From Chryseobacterium cucumeris (GTDB lineage: Bacteria > Bacteroidota > Bacteroidia > Flavobacteriales > Weeksellaceae): DNA of 64,000 nucleotides. The stretch lies in the NCBI RefSeq assembly GCF_001593385.1, contig NZ_LUVZ01000034.1, positions 372,001-436,000 on the forward strand, written 5' to 3'. The translations under genes were made by a program, and so were the position numbers. Of this stretch, positions 40,173 to 48,405 are shown in pieces. The notes below the pieces were generated by a model, which saw only the letters and a program-made list of their open reading frames with translations, was not told the origin of the DNA and did no database searches. Position 1 is the first letter of the stretch; the number at the start of each line of letters is the position of its first letter.

Positions 40173-40763
40173 TTAAATTTTCTTAGGATGAGAGACGATT
40201 TCCTTACGGATACGGCTCAGAGAAGTATCTGTAACTCCCAGATAGGACGCTATTTGTTTCAAGGGGGCAAATTGTATGACTTTAGATTTTTGCTCCAGCA
40301 GATTAAGGTATCTTCTGGTGGCAGAAAGGGTAAACATTTCTACAGATCTTTGTTTGTAGGCAAAAAGCTCCTGAGACATCCACGATCTTCCCCATTCCCT
40401 GAGGTTTGGGATTTTATGGAACAACTCCTGGAAGGTATCATAATCCAGCCTCCAGCACTCGCAGTCGGTAATACAAACAATATTTTCCTGAGACGGAACC
40501 CGCTGAAACATTGACAAAACCTCAATAATGACTTCATTTTCTACAAAAAAGTGGGTTGTTACTTCATTTCCGTTGAAATCATTCACATAGGAACGCGCCA
40601 ATCCGCTTTCAAGAATATAATATTCATTGGCTGTTTTTCCTTCCTCAAGAATGAAATCACCTTTCTGGAAAGATATTTTTTCATGAGCCTGGAATATTTC
40701 AGCAAGCTCTTCAGGGAAAAAAAAGGGGAAATCATAGCAGGTTTCTAAAGCTTTATTGGTCAT
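40173..40763 (-). CDS. Crp/Fnr-family transcriptional regulator
   Basis: A 196-residue regulator with a cNMP-binding-type barrel (SFQKGDFILEEGKTANEYYIL) and a C-terminal helix-turn-helix whose recognition helix reads LGVTDTSLSRIRKE. Compared with the first Crp/Fnr gene (LGVTRETLSRL), the Arg-Glu pair is replaced by Asp-Thr while the final Arg is kept, so it should read different bases. No FeS Cys cluster is present. It is adjacent to the two VOC genes that carry TTGCC-N4-GGCAA boxes. The start is the ATG at 40763; no promoter was found. Confidence 0.9.
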   Translation of the reverse strand: MTNKALETCYDFPFFFPEELAEIFQAHEKISFQKGDFILEEGKTANEYYILESGLARSYVNDFNGNEVTTHFFVENEVIIEVLSMFQRVPSQENIVCITDCECWRLDYDTFQELFHKIPNLREWGRSWMSQELFAYKQRSVEMFTLSATRRYLNLLEQKSKVIQFAPLKQIASYLGVTDTSLSRIRKEIVSHPKKI

Positions 40764-40930
40764 TTGGTGTCAATTTTTTAAGTCTTTAAAAGTAAAATTT
40801 TTAATTGAATTCAGAGCAAAAAACATTAAACAAAGCATTGAATATTTTCATAAAAAGCACATACCCTATTGAAATTAAATACATTTCAAATCTTTTTGTT
40901 TTTAAACAGTTATTTGAAACATACTATCTC

Positions 40931-40990
40931 TGACCACCCCGTCAAAAATTCTTTGAATTTTCGCCACCCCTCCGGAGGATGGGAATGACT
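40931..40990. repeat. ACCCCGTCAAAAATTC repeat family, copy 1
   Basis: The core AAAAATTC-TTT-GAATTTT is a hairpin, framed by CCACCCC on both sides and followed by TCCGGAGGA. Copies are at 45941 and 52401. It lies in the 40764-41035 gap, which has no gene. Confidence 0.75.
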
Positions 40991-41035
40991 ATCTCCCGAT
41001 ACAGTCATTGTTAGCTTTTTACAGGAAATATTTTT

Positions 41036-42247
41036 TTAAAACAGGGAAAGCTGTATTGATTTTGGAGCAGTGGGTTTCTGGGCATCGCCGAATACCGTTT
41101 TCCCACCAAAACGCCATGAATTTTGTCTTTCTTCTTCAATTACCTGCTGAATATCAAAATCCGGTGTAAAGTCTTTTTCTGCTTCAGTGACAATCTGGTG
41201 AAGCTTGTTTAAAGAATTCAGCTTATCAGAGTTTCCCAGCCTGGATTTTTCAATTCCTTTTCTGAGAATGCTGATACTTTCATCATACGTATTGATCGGA
41301 ACAGGGAAAGGATGTCCGTCTTTACCACCATGAGCAAAGGAAAACCTTGCCGGATCTGCAAATCTTGACGGTGCTCCGTGAATCACTTCACTTACCAAAG
41401 CCAAAGACTGCATGGTTCTTGGACCTACTCCTTCCAGCATCAGCAGGTCTTCAAAATTCTGTGGCTGCTGTTCTCTGGTAACATACAGCAGTGCTCCGAG
41501 ACGTTTCAGATCAACATCAGAAGCCCGAACATCATGATGAGCAGGTAGAATCAATCTGGCAAAATCTTTCATCACCTCAGCCGAATCGGTATGGGAAATA
41601 TTCAGAATTCCTTTTCTGTTATCCGAGGCTTCGGTATCCGTAAGGTTAAGAATTCTCCCTCTTGAAATCCCATTAATTCCTGTGTGGGGCTGTTCTACAA
41701 AAGAGGTAATGTTTTCCGAGTGCCAGTGGTAACGTCTTGCTGTTCCGTCAGATTCATGCATCCCCTGCTGAATGACGCTCCAGTTTCCGTTGTCTGAAAG
41801 AATGAAATTGTGTAAATACAGCTGGTAACCATCCTGGATGGCCGTATTATCTACTTTTGCAGAAAGCTTGCTGGCTCTTACCAGTTCTGTTCCGTTCAGT
41901 CCGGTTTTATCTGCAATTTTAATAAGCTCTGATGGAGTTTCGCGGGAAAACTTCCCTTTTCCGCCACAGATATAAAGCCCCAGCGACTGAGAATTTGGGT
42001 TGACAGAACGTTTTAAAGCTCCCATAACGGAAGTGGTAATCCCTGAAGAATGCCAGTCCATTCCCATCACGGCTCCAAAACTCTGAAACCAGAATGGATC
42101 TGCCAACCGGCGTAGAACCTCATCTTTACCATAATCCATGAGAATGACTTCAATAATGGACAGCCCAAGAACAGACATACGCTCATACAGCCATGGCGGT
42201 ACTTTGCCATAGTGAAGGGGTAAATCTGCAGTTCCTGAACGTTTCAT
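41036..42247 (-). CDS. DUF763 protein with HhH motif and C-terminal clamp-binding motif
   Basis: A 403-residue DUF763 protein. The N-terminal block SGTADLPLHYGKVPPWLYERM and MDWHSSGITTSVMGALK are diagnostic; His/Asp-rich stretches (YHWHSENITSF, ILPAHHDVRASDVD) follow. Near residue 275 is a helix-hairpin-helix (LLMLEGVGPRTMQSLALVSE), a DNA-binding element. The last five residues are QLSLF (399-403), the consensus bacterial sliding-clamp (beta) binding pentapeptide. DUF763 has no known function; these elements suggest a DNA repair or replication-linked protein. A putative nuclease role is inference. Confidence 0.85.
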   Translation of the reverse strand: MKRSGTADLPLHYGKVPPWLYERMSVLGLSIIEVILMDYGKDEVLRRLADPFWFQSFGAVMGMDWHSSGITTSVMGALKRSVNPNSQSLGLYICGGKGKFSRETPSELIKIADKTGLNGTELVRASKLSAKVDNTAIQDGYQLYLHNFILSDNGNWSVIQQGMHESDGTARRYHWHSENITSFVEQPHTGINGISRGRILNLTDTEASDNRKGILNISHTDSAEVMKDFARLILPAHHDVRASDVDLKRLGALLYVTREQQPQNFEDLLMLEGVGPRTMQSLALVSEVIHGAPSRFADPARFSFAHGGKDGHPFPVPINTYDESISILRKGIEKSRLGNSDKLNSLNKLHQIVTEAEKDFTPDFDIQQVIEEERQNSWRFGGKTVFGDAQKPTAPKSIQLSLF

Positions 42248-42354
42248 TCTATTATCAAACTGTAAAGGTAGGTTTTATTCATCTTATTATTTAATGATCC
42301 GGATCATTAATAATGTTTAATTACGGTAAAACATACTGATTCATAAAACTGTTT

Positions 42355-42702
42355 TTATTGGTGAGACAGTATATTGATCAGCTTTTCAAATGGATCTCTG
42401 ACAAAAAACCTGCGAACTCCCCAGTCCTCATTGGTAAGTTCGTAAGTGACTTCAAAACCGGCCTTTTTCATCTTTTCATACACTTCATCCACATTATCCA
42501 CTTCGATGGAAAGATCAGGAACTTCCGTATCGTTTCCACCCTGTTCAGCAAAGCTGATCTGAACTTTGGCTTCTTCCTCATTACCCAATGTTTTAATCCA
42601 GCCATGATCCATCAAAACATCCAGTTCTAAAATATCCTGATAAAATTGATGGGCTCTGGAAAGATCATTGGTTTTAATATTGACTACGATTCTTTTTACC
42701 AT
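42355..42702 (-). CDS. VOC/glyoxalase-like protein
   Basis: A 115-residue VOC protein: VKRIVVNIKTNDLSRAHQFYQDILELDVLMDHGWIKTLG, then VDNVDEVYEKMKKAGFEVTYELTNEDWGVRRFFVRDPFEKLINIL. The Glu-Asp-Trp-Gly-Val-Arg-Arg-Phe-x-x-x-Asp-Pro strand is typical of the glyoxalase/bleomycin resistance group. It uses the ATG at 42702 (a TTG two codons upstream is ignored). It is not part of the tandem pair at 39-40 kb and has only distant similarity to it. Confidence 0.88.
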   Translation of the reverse strand: MVKRIVVNIKTNDLSRAHQFYQDILELDVLMDHGWIKTLGNEEEAKVQISFAEQGGNDTEVPDLSIEVDNVDEVYEKMKKAGFEVTYELTNEDWGVRRFFVRDPFEKLINILSHQ

Positions 42703-42719
42703 GTTCAATTTTTTTGATT

Positions 42720-42757
42720 AAAAAAGCCTTGCAAAATCATATTCACAAGGCTTTTCT
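42720..42757 (-). terminator. Terminator of tpx
   Basis: AAAAGCCTTG (42722-42731) pairs with CAAGGCTTTT (42746-42755); a T-rich tract follows on the minus strand. Confidence 0.8.
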
Positions 42758-42772
42758 ACAAAAATTATTTTA

Positions 42773-43273
42773 TTATTTCAATGCTGCAAGAGCGGCATCG
42801 TAATTAGGTTCATTAGCAATTTCCGGAACCTGCTCAGTATATACTACTTTATTGTTTTCGTCAGTAACGATCACGGCACGGCTCAGTAATCCTTTCATAG
42901 GAGAATCTGCGATAGTCACTTCATAATCGTCCCCAAAGCTGCTTCTGAAGTCTGAAAGTGTTTCTACATTATTCAATCCTTCTGCCGCGCAGAATCTTCC
43001 TAATGCAAATGGAAGGTCTTTAGAAACATTGATGATCACCGTATTATCAAGTTTTGAAGCTTCCTCATTGAATTTTCTGGAAGAAGCGGCACAGGTAGGG
43101 GTATCAATGCTTGGGAAAATATTGAATACTTTTTTCTTTCCGTCAAAATTTTGAAGTGTTTTTACATTTAATCCTGAATCTACCAATGCAAAGTCTTTTA
43201 CAGTGGTTCCTACTGATGGTAATGCTCCTATTGTGTGTACTTCGTTTCCTTTTAAAGTGATTGTCGTTGACAT
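42773..43273 (-). CDS. tpx: Thiol peroxidase (Tpx, atypical 2-Cys peroxiredoxin)
   Basis: A 166-residue thioredoxin-fold peroxidase that reduces H2O2 and alkyl hydroperoxides with electrons from thioredoxin. The peroxidatic Cys61 is in SIDTPTCAASSRKFNEEA and the resolving Cys95 in LGRFCAAEGL, the spacing typical of Tpx. The conserved Arg in the MKGLLSRAVIVTDE strand is present. A -7 element, TACATTTG (minus strand, 43296-43303), lies 22 bp upstream. A hairpin terminator follows. Confidence 0.95.
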   Translation of the reverse strand: MSTTITLKGNEVHTIGALPSVGTTVKDFALVDSGLNVKTLQNFDGKKKVFNIFPSIDTPTCAASSRKFNEEASKLDNTVIINVSKDLPFALGRFCAAEGLNNVETLSDFRSSFGDDYEVTIADSPMKGLLSRAVIVTDENNKVVYTEQVPEIANEPNYDAALAALK

Positions 43274-43295
43274 AATATTTATTTTTTTATTTTTT

Positions 43296-43303
43296 CAAAT
43301 GTA
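43296..43303 (-). promoter_or_regulatory. -7 element of tpx
   Basis: Minus strand TACATTTG fits TAnnTTTG, 22 bp before the ATG at 43273. The rest of the 43304-43588 gap holds no gene, only AT-rich sequence. Confidence 0.55.
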
Positions 43304-43588
43304 ATCAAAAAAGAAAGTTTTTCCGGTTTTATTATGGTTAAATTAATCTTAAAGTGAAAATAAAAAACATCTTATTGATAATCAGTTTTATCAGACATAA
43401 TTACTATATAACTACAGCCTCAAAAAAGCCTGATTTTAAGGACAAAAAGTTCAGCCTCTGAACATTATAAAATTATTTCTAAAATAAATATAACCGGAAG
43501 GTGAACATAAATTAAGCAGATATCAATATAAAGAGTCAAAAGCCTCTTTTTTTTATGGAAATATCTTAAATAAAACAATGATATTTAC

Positions 43589-43596
43589 TAAATTTG
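43589..43596 (+). promoter_or_regulatory. -7 element of the isocitrate dehydrogenase gene
   Basis: TAAATTTG fits TAnnTTTG, 36 bp before the ATG at 43633. Confidence 0.55.
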
Positions 43597-43632
43597 TGGG
43601 ACTTAAAATTTCAAATAAAAAATAACAGTATA

Positions 43633-45852
43633 ATGTCAGAAAAATCAAAAATCTATTACACACTTACTGATGAAGCTCCAATGCTGGCTACTCACTCGTT
43701 TTTACCTATCGTAAAAGCTTTTACAAAATCAGCAGATATCGAAATCGCAGTACCGGACATTTCTTTGGCAGGAAGAATTTTAGCCAACTTCCCTGAGTTT
43801 TTAAAAGACGACCAAAAGATCGGTGATGCTTTGGCAGAACTTGGAGAATTGGCAACAAAACCTGAAGCCAACATCATTAAGTTACCGAACATTTCTGCTT
43901 CTGTACCTCAATTGGATGCAGCGATTGCTGAATTACAAGGTAAAGGTTTCGCAGTTCCAAACTATCCTGCAGAGCCTAAAAATGACGAAGAAAAAGCAAT
44001 CAAAGCTAAATATGCCAAAGTATTAGGAAGTGCTGTAAACCCAGTATTAAGAGAAGGAAACTCTGACAGACGTGCTCCAAAAGCTGTTAAAAACTATGCA
44101 AAAGCAAACCCTCACAGAATGGGTAACTGGGCATCTGACAGCAAAACTGACGTAGCTCACATGAACAATGGTGATTTCTACGGTACAGAAACTTCTACAA
44201 CGTTAGAAAATGCTACCAAATACAGAATCGTATTCAAAGGAAACGACGGTTCTGAATCTGTATTGAAAGACTTCGCAGGTCTTCAGGCTGGTGAAGTAAT
44301 TGACTCTTCTGTAATGAACCTTAATGCATTAAGAGCGTTCGTTCAGGAAGCTATCGAGGAAGCTAAGAAAAGAAATGTACTTCTTTCTGCTCACCTTAAA
44401 GCAACAATGATGAAAATCTCTGACCCAATCATTTTCGGGGCTATCGTTGAGACTTTCTTCAAAGAAGTATTTACAAAATATGCTGAGACTTTCAAGTCTT
44501 TAGACATCAATCCAAATAATGGTCTTGCGGATCTTTTTGAAAAAATCAAAGGAAATGCTCAGGAAGCTGACATTAAAGCTGATATTGAAAAAGCTCTTGC
44601 TGAAGGACCTAGAGTGGCAATGGTAAATTCTGACAAAGGAATTACCAACTTCCACGTACCTTCTGACATCATCGTCGATGCCTCTATGGCTGCCCTTGTA
44701 AGAGGAGGAGGTAAAATGTGGAACAAAGACGGAAATGAGGAAGATACCGTTTGTATCATTCCAGACCGTTCTTATGCTGGTTTCTATCAATCTGTGATTG
44801 ATGATATGAAAGCGCACGGAAAATTAGACCCTACCACTATGGGATCTGTTCCAAACGTAGGTTTAATGGCTCAGAAAGCTGAAGAATATGGTTCTCACGA
44901 TAAAACTTTCCAAGTAGCTGCTGACGGAACTGTAGAAGTTCAGGACGAAGCTGGAAACATTCTTCTTTCTCAGAAGGTAGAAAAAGATGATATCTTCAGA
45001 ATGTGTCAGACTAAAGATGCTCCTATCCAGGACTGGGTAAAATTAGCTGTAAACAGATCAAGATTATCTGATACTCCTGCTATCTTCTGGTTAGACAAAG
45101 GAAGAGCTCACGACCGAGAAATCATCAAAAAAGTAGAGAAATATCTTGCTGATCATGATACAACAGGTCTTGACATCAGAATCCTTGATGTAAAAGATGC
45201 TATGACTGAAACGTTGAAAAGAGCAAGAGAAGGTAAAGATACAATCTCAGTTTCCGGAAACGTATTGAGAGATTATTTAACAGACCTTTTCCCAATCCTT
45301 GAGCTTGGTACTTCTGCAAAAATGCTTTCTATTGTACCATTGATGAACGGTGGTGGTTTATTTGAAACTGGTGCCGGAGGTTCTGCTCCAAAACACGTTG
45401 AGCAGTTCTTAGAAGAAGGATACTTAAGATGGGATTCTCTAGGTGAATTCTTAGCGCTTCAGGCTTCTTTAGAGCACCTGGCACAAACTCAGGGAAATAC
45501 GAAATCTCAGGTTCTGGCTGATGCATTGGATGAAGCTAACGCTAAATTCTTAGCTACAGATAAATCTCCTGCAAGAAAAGTAGGTCAGATCGATAACAGA
45601 GGTTCTCACTTCTATTTAGCAATGTACTGGGCTGAAGCACTAGCTAACCAGACTGCAGATGCTGAACTGGCAGCTCAGTTTGCTCCGGTTGCTCAGGCAA
45701 TGCAGGAAAACGAAGAAGTAATCAATGCTGAATTAATTGGTGCTCAGGGTAAACCTCAGAACATTGAAGGATACTACAAAACTGACACATATAAAACGTA
45801 TGCAGCAATGAGACCTAGTACGGTTTTAAATGAAATCATTGACGGAATTTAA
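43633..45852 (+). CDS. icd: Monomeric NADP-dependent isocitrate dehydrogenase
   Basis: A 739-residue TCA-cycle enzyme that oxidatively decarboxylates isocitrate to 2-oxoglutarate with NADP+. Its size and motifs (KIYYTLTDEAPMLATHSFLPIVKAF, NPVLREGNSDRRAP, HRMGNWASDSKTDVAHM, NGGGLFETGAGGSAPKHVEQF) are those of the monomeric type II enzyme, unrelated in length to the 415-residue dimeric one. The ATG at 43633 follows a consensus promoter; the ORF start at 43594 overlaps it. It reads as a highly expressed gene with a strong terminator. Confidence 0.97.
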   Translation: MSEKSKIYYTLTDEAPMLATHSFLPIVKAFTKSADIEIAVPDISLAGRILANFPEFLKDDQKIGDALAELGELATKPEANIIKLPNISASVPQLDAAIAELQGKGFAVPNYPAEPKNDEEKAIKAKYAKVLGSAVNPVLREGNSDRRAPKAVKNYAKANPHRMGNWASDSKTDVAHMNNGDFYGTETSTTLENATKYRIVFKGNDGSESVLKDFAGLQAGEVIDSSVMNLNALRAFVQEAIEEAKKRNVLLSAHLKATMMKISDPIIFGAIVETFFKEVFTKYAETFKSLDINPNNGLADLFEKIKGNAQEADIKADIEKALAEGPRVAMVNSDKGITNFHVPSDIIVDASMAALVRGGGKMWNKDGNEEDTVCIIPDRSYAGFYQSVIDDMKAHGKLDPTTMGSVPNVGLMAQKAEEYGSHDKTFQVAADGTVEVQDEAGNILLSQKVEKDDIFRMCQTKDAPIQDWVKLAVNRSRLSDTPAIFWLDKGRAHDREIIKKVEKYLADHDTTGLDIRILDVKDAMTETLKRAREGKDTISVSGNVLRDYLTDLFPILELGTSAKMLSIVPLMNGGGLFETGAGGSAPKHVEQFLEEGYLRWDSLGEFLALQASLEHLAQTQGNTKSQVLADALDEANAKFLATDKSPARKVGQIDNRGSHFYLAMYWAEALANQTADAELAAQFAPVAQAMQENEEVINAELIGAQGKPQNIEGYYKTDTYKTYAAMRPSTVLNEIIDGI

Positions 45853-45871
45853 TTGTTCGTTTTGATATAAA

Positions 45872-45902
45872 TGAAAGCTCCTTTTTAAGGAGCTTTTTTT
45901 TG
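45872..45902 (+). terminator. Terminator of icd
   Basis: AAAGCTCCTT (45874-45883) pairs with AAGGAGCTTT, followed by a T8 run. Confidence 0.92.
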
Positions 45903-45940
45903 TAACCACTCCGGAATTTAAAAACTGAACTATTTAAAAA

Positions 45941-46017
45941 CCACCCCGTCAAAAATTCTTTGAATTTTTGACACCCCTCCAGAGGAGGGGAATAGTGAGT
46001 ACATATATACTCATCAA
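45941..46017. repeat. ACCCCGTCAAAAATTC repeat family, copy 2
   Basis: Same core as copy 1, extended through AGAGGAGGGGAATAGTGAG and ACATATATACTCATCA, which copy 3 (52401-52477) also has in slightly changed form. Confidence 0.75.
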
Positions 46018-46065
46018 GATCAACGCATCCCTAATTCTAATTCCTGCAATCTAACATCTGCCACC

Positions 46066-46401
46066 TTACCTGTCTTCCACAATTACTCTCCTATGCTCCC
46101 TGCCCCAGTTGATCATTTCCTGAATAATATTTCCAAAGGTTCGGCAGTATTCTGTAGGTTCGTATTCTATTAAAACAGGAGTTTCCGGGTAAACGGTGCG
46201 TTTTAGCAGTTTATTCAGTTCCATATCTTTCAGTTCTTTGGAAAGCATTCTGGTAGTAATTCCGGGAATACTTCGTTCAATTTCCCTGAAACGTCTGTTT
46301 CCGTTACAAAGTGAATTGATAACAGGAATACGCCATTTTCCTCCGATAAAATAAAGGGTATCCTGCAAGGCTCTAAGTTCTTCTGTCTGATCTCTTTCCA
46401 T
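46066..46401 (-). CDS. HxlR-family winged-helix repressor/activator
   Basis: A 111-residue HxlR/MarR-like regulator: LYFIGGKWRIPVINSLCNGNRRFREIERSIPGITTRMLSKELKDMELNKLLKR is the classical winged helix, with YEPTEYCRTFGNIIQEMINWG as the dimer helix. Its lone N-terminal Cys of many relatives is missing, but Cys in SLCNG and EYCRT could sense oxidants or electrophiles. The ATG at 46401 lies 5 bp after a -7 box, so it is likely leaderless. It is divergent from an SDR gene, and probably regulates that gene and itself. Confidence 0.9.
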   Translation of the reverse strand: MERDQTEELRALQDTLYFIGGKWRIPVINSLCNGNRRFREIERSIPGITTRMLSKELKDMELNKLLKRTVYPETPVLIEYEPTEYCRTFGNIIQEMINWGREHRRVIVEDR

Positions 46402-46406
46402 AGCTG

Positions 46407-46487
46407 CAAAGTTAAGTGATATCAAGAATGATACTGGTATACTCTGTGATACTGGTTACAAAAGTATACCATTTTGAAATAACTTTG
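46407..46487. promoter_or_regulatory. Divergent promoters and HxlR operator region
   Basis: Two face-to-face -7 elements: TAACTTTG (minus, 46407-46414) for the HxlR gene and TAACTTTG (plus, 46480-46487) for the SDR gene. Between them are direct repeats TGATACTGG at 46429 and 46447 (18-bp period) and the inverted pair GGTATAC (46436-46442) / GTATACC (46464-46470). Binding here would cover the SDR -33 region. Confidence 0.65.
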
Positions 46488-46502
46488 TCAAAAAATTTTA
46501 CA

Positions 46503-47249
46503 ATGAAAAAATTAACCCATAAACTGGCTATCGTAACAGGAGGAAACAGCGGAATAGGATTCGCTGCAGCCAAAGAACTTATCTCAGAAGGAGCAACCGT
46601 AATCATTACCGGAAGACGAAAAGAAGCTGTAGAAAAAGCAGCTCAGGAACTTGGAGCAATCCCGTTCATAGCAGACCAGTCTAATCTTGATGATATTGAT
46701 CTGTTGAAGAATGAAGTAGAGAAAAAGTTCGGTAAAGCAGATATTCTGTTTATCAATGCAGGAATTACCGGAACTCTGACTCCTATTGAAAATATGGATG
46801 TTGAAAATTTCGATCAGGTGATGAATATTAATTTCAGAGGAGCTTATTTTACATTAAGCAAATTCATACCATTGTTAAATGATGGTGCTTCTGTCATCTT
46901 TTTATCTTCTATTGTTGCGTCCACCTATAAACCCAACAGTTCAGCTTATCAGGCAAGCAAAGCCGCGTTGAATTCTATTGCCAAAACGGCAGCAGCAGAA
47001 TTGGCTCCAAGAAAAATCAGAGTGAATATGATAAGTCCGGGTCCGATAAAAACAGAAATCATGAGTAAAGCAGGCCTGGATGAAGAAACTTTGAAAAATA
47101 TCCAAAACCATCTCATAGAACAGATTCCAATGAAGAAAATGGGAACCGCTGAAGAGATTGCCAAACTGGTTACCTATTTGTCAGATGATCAGATTTCAGG
47201 CTATGTCACCGGAACTGAAATTGTGATAGATGGTGGTATTACTTTATAA
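46503..47249 (+). CDS. SDR-family oxidoreductase, HxlR-linked
   Basis: A 248-residue classical SDR with all key residues: TGGNSGIG (10-17), NAG, the Ser in FLSSIVAS, Tyr-x3-Lys in SAYQASKAAL, and the INPG-like MISPGPIKTE. This is the standard quinone/carbonyl-reductase-type partner of HxlR regulators, often induced by electrophiles. The reading frame starting at 46416 is too long; the ATG at 46503 follows the -7 element by 15 bp. A strong terminator follows. Confidence 0.92.
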   Translation: MKKLTHKLAIVTGGNSGIGFAAAKELISEGATVIITGRRKEAVEKAAQELGAIPFIADQSNLDDIDLLKNEVEKKFGKADILFINAGITGTLTPIENMDVENFDQVMNINFRGAYFTLSKFIPLLNDGASVIFLSSIVASTYKPNSSAYQASKAALNSIAKTAAAELAPRKIRVNMISPGPIKTEIMSKAGLDEETLKNIQNHLIEQIPMKKMGTAEEIAKLVTYLSDDQISGYVTGTEIVIDGGITL

Positions 47250-47263
47250 ACAACAGATTTAAT

Positions 47264-47298
47264 CAAATCCCGGTAATTGTGTTACCGGGATTTTTCTT
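47264..47298 (+). terminator. Terminator of the SDR gene
   Basis: AATCCCGGTAA (47266-47276) pairs with TTACCGGGATT (47282-47292), followed by TTTCTT. Confidence 0.9.
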
Positions 47299-47319
47299 GT
47301 AGATTTTCGGGGTTAAAAA

Positions 47320-47394
47320 TTCCGGATTCGCCTTTTGATTTGTCCAGCTCGGACAGTTTTCCGTTTCACAGCATGTACTACCCGCCTACTTTTG
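47320..47394 (+). promoter_or_regulatory. Shared upstream box and promoter of the P460 operon
   Basis: TTCCGGATTCGCC plus TTTTGATTTGTCC (47320-47345) and a -7 element TACTTTTG (47387-47394). The box matches the one at 50912-50937 at 22 of 26 positions, and the distance from box to -7 (67 bp) is identical. The -33 element is poor, which suits an activated promoter. Confidence 0.65.
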
Positions 47395-47421
47395 ATCCAG
47401 AAAAATAAAACAATACTCATT

Positions 47422-48405
47422 ATGGATACCGTAAAGAAAAAAAGAAATCCCATTGCCATCGTATTTCTGGCTATTCTAGGAATTTTCGGAGGGTTGCAGT
47501 TATTCAGCACACCTTTGGAAGGAAAACCGGTTACAGGAAAAATTGAAGCGCCAAAGGAAGTGATCAGTATTCTTGAAAACTCATGTTTCAGCTGTCATTC
47601 CAACCAGCAGAATTTAAGCTGGTATGATAAACTTGCTCCTGTTTCCTGGGCTGTAAACAAAGATATCAAAAGAGCCAGAGAAGTCTTGAACTTCTCAGAA
47701 TGGGAAAAGTTATCTCCTGCAGAACATCAGGGAAAAATGTACGCTATCCTCAATATGATGCAAAGTGGTAAAATGCCTCTCCATGAGTACACCCTTCTGC
47801 ATCCTTCAGCCAAGATTACAGCAAAAGATATTGAAACGATCAAAAAATATACCCTTTCATTATCCTCAGTACAACCTTCTATACAAAATAAAACTGTGCC
47901 CAATTCACCTTCTGCAGCTAAAACTGACCTAGCTCCAGCTCAATTTCCGGTTTCTCCCAATGGAGTTCAATATACTCCTGATTTTAAAAATTGGAAAGTC
48001 ATCAGCATGAGTACTCTTTTTGACAATTCCATCCGTGTAATCTATGGAAATGACATCGCTGTAAAAGCGGTAGAAACTGAAGATTTTCATCCTTGGCCGG
48101 ACGGAAGTATTGTAGTAAAATCTGTGTGGAAGCAACAGGAACTTCCAAATGGGGAAATCAGACCCGGGAAATTTATCAATGCGCAGTTTATGGTCAAAGA
48201 TTCCAAGCAATATCAAGATACTGAGGGTTGGGGATTTGCGAAATTCTCAGGAGATGATCTCCATCCAACAGGAAAAACGGCTTCCTTCGCCAAAGAATCC
48301 TGCATTGCCTGCCACAGACAACTCGCAGAAAAAACAGGATACCTGTTTGATGTTCCCATGAAAGTAAATACCCAAAGACTAATTCAAAATTTACAGAAGA
48401 AATGA
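47422..48405 (+). CDS. Anchored dihaem protein: Haem_bd plus cytochrome P460 domains
   Basis: A 327-residue c-type cytochrome. After a membrane anchor (about 10-28) comes a Haem_bd-type domain with the haem motif CFSCH (55-59). A Pro/Ser/Thr linker (about 150-175) leads to a cytochrome P460-type domain, whose haem motif CIACH is at 294-298. The P460 fold handles hydroxylamine or NO in nitrifiers; in other bacteria the role is unknown. The Lys-porphyrin crosslink cannot be judged by eye. It is coupled to the next gene by a 4-bp overlap. Confidence 0.85.
   Translation: MDTVKKKRNPIAIVFLAILGIFGGLQLFSTPLEGKPVTGKIEAPKEVISILENSCFSCHSNQQNLSWYDKLAPVSWAVNKDIKRAREVLNFSEWEKLSPAEHQGKMYAILNMMQSGKMPLHEYTLLHPSAKITAKDIETIKKYTLSLSSVQPSIQNKTVPNSPSAAKTDLAPAQFPVSPNGVQYTPDFKNWKVISMSTLFDNSIRVIYGNDIAVKAVETEDFHPWPDGSIVVKSVWKQQELPNGEIRPGKFINAQFMVKDSKQYQDTEGWGFAKFSGDDLHPTGKTASFAKESCIACHRQLAEKTGYLFDVPMKVNTQRLIQNLQKK

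Noticed and set aside
43692..43892. Minus-strand open frames inside icd (also 44500-44817, 45329-45526)
   Set aside because: Shadows of a strongly coding gene; no signals of their own.
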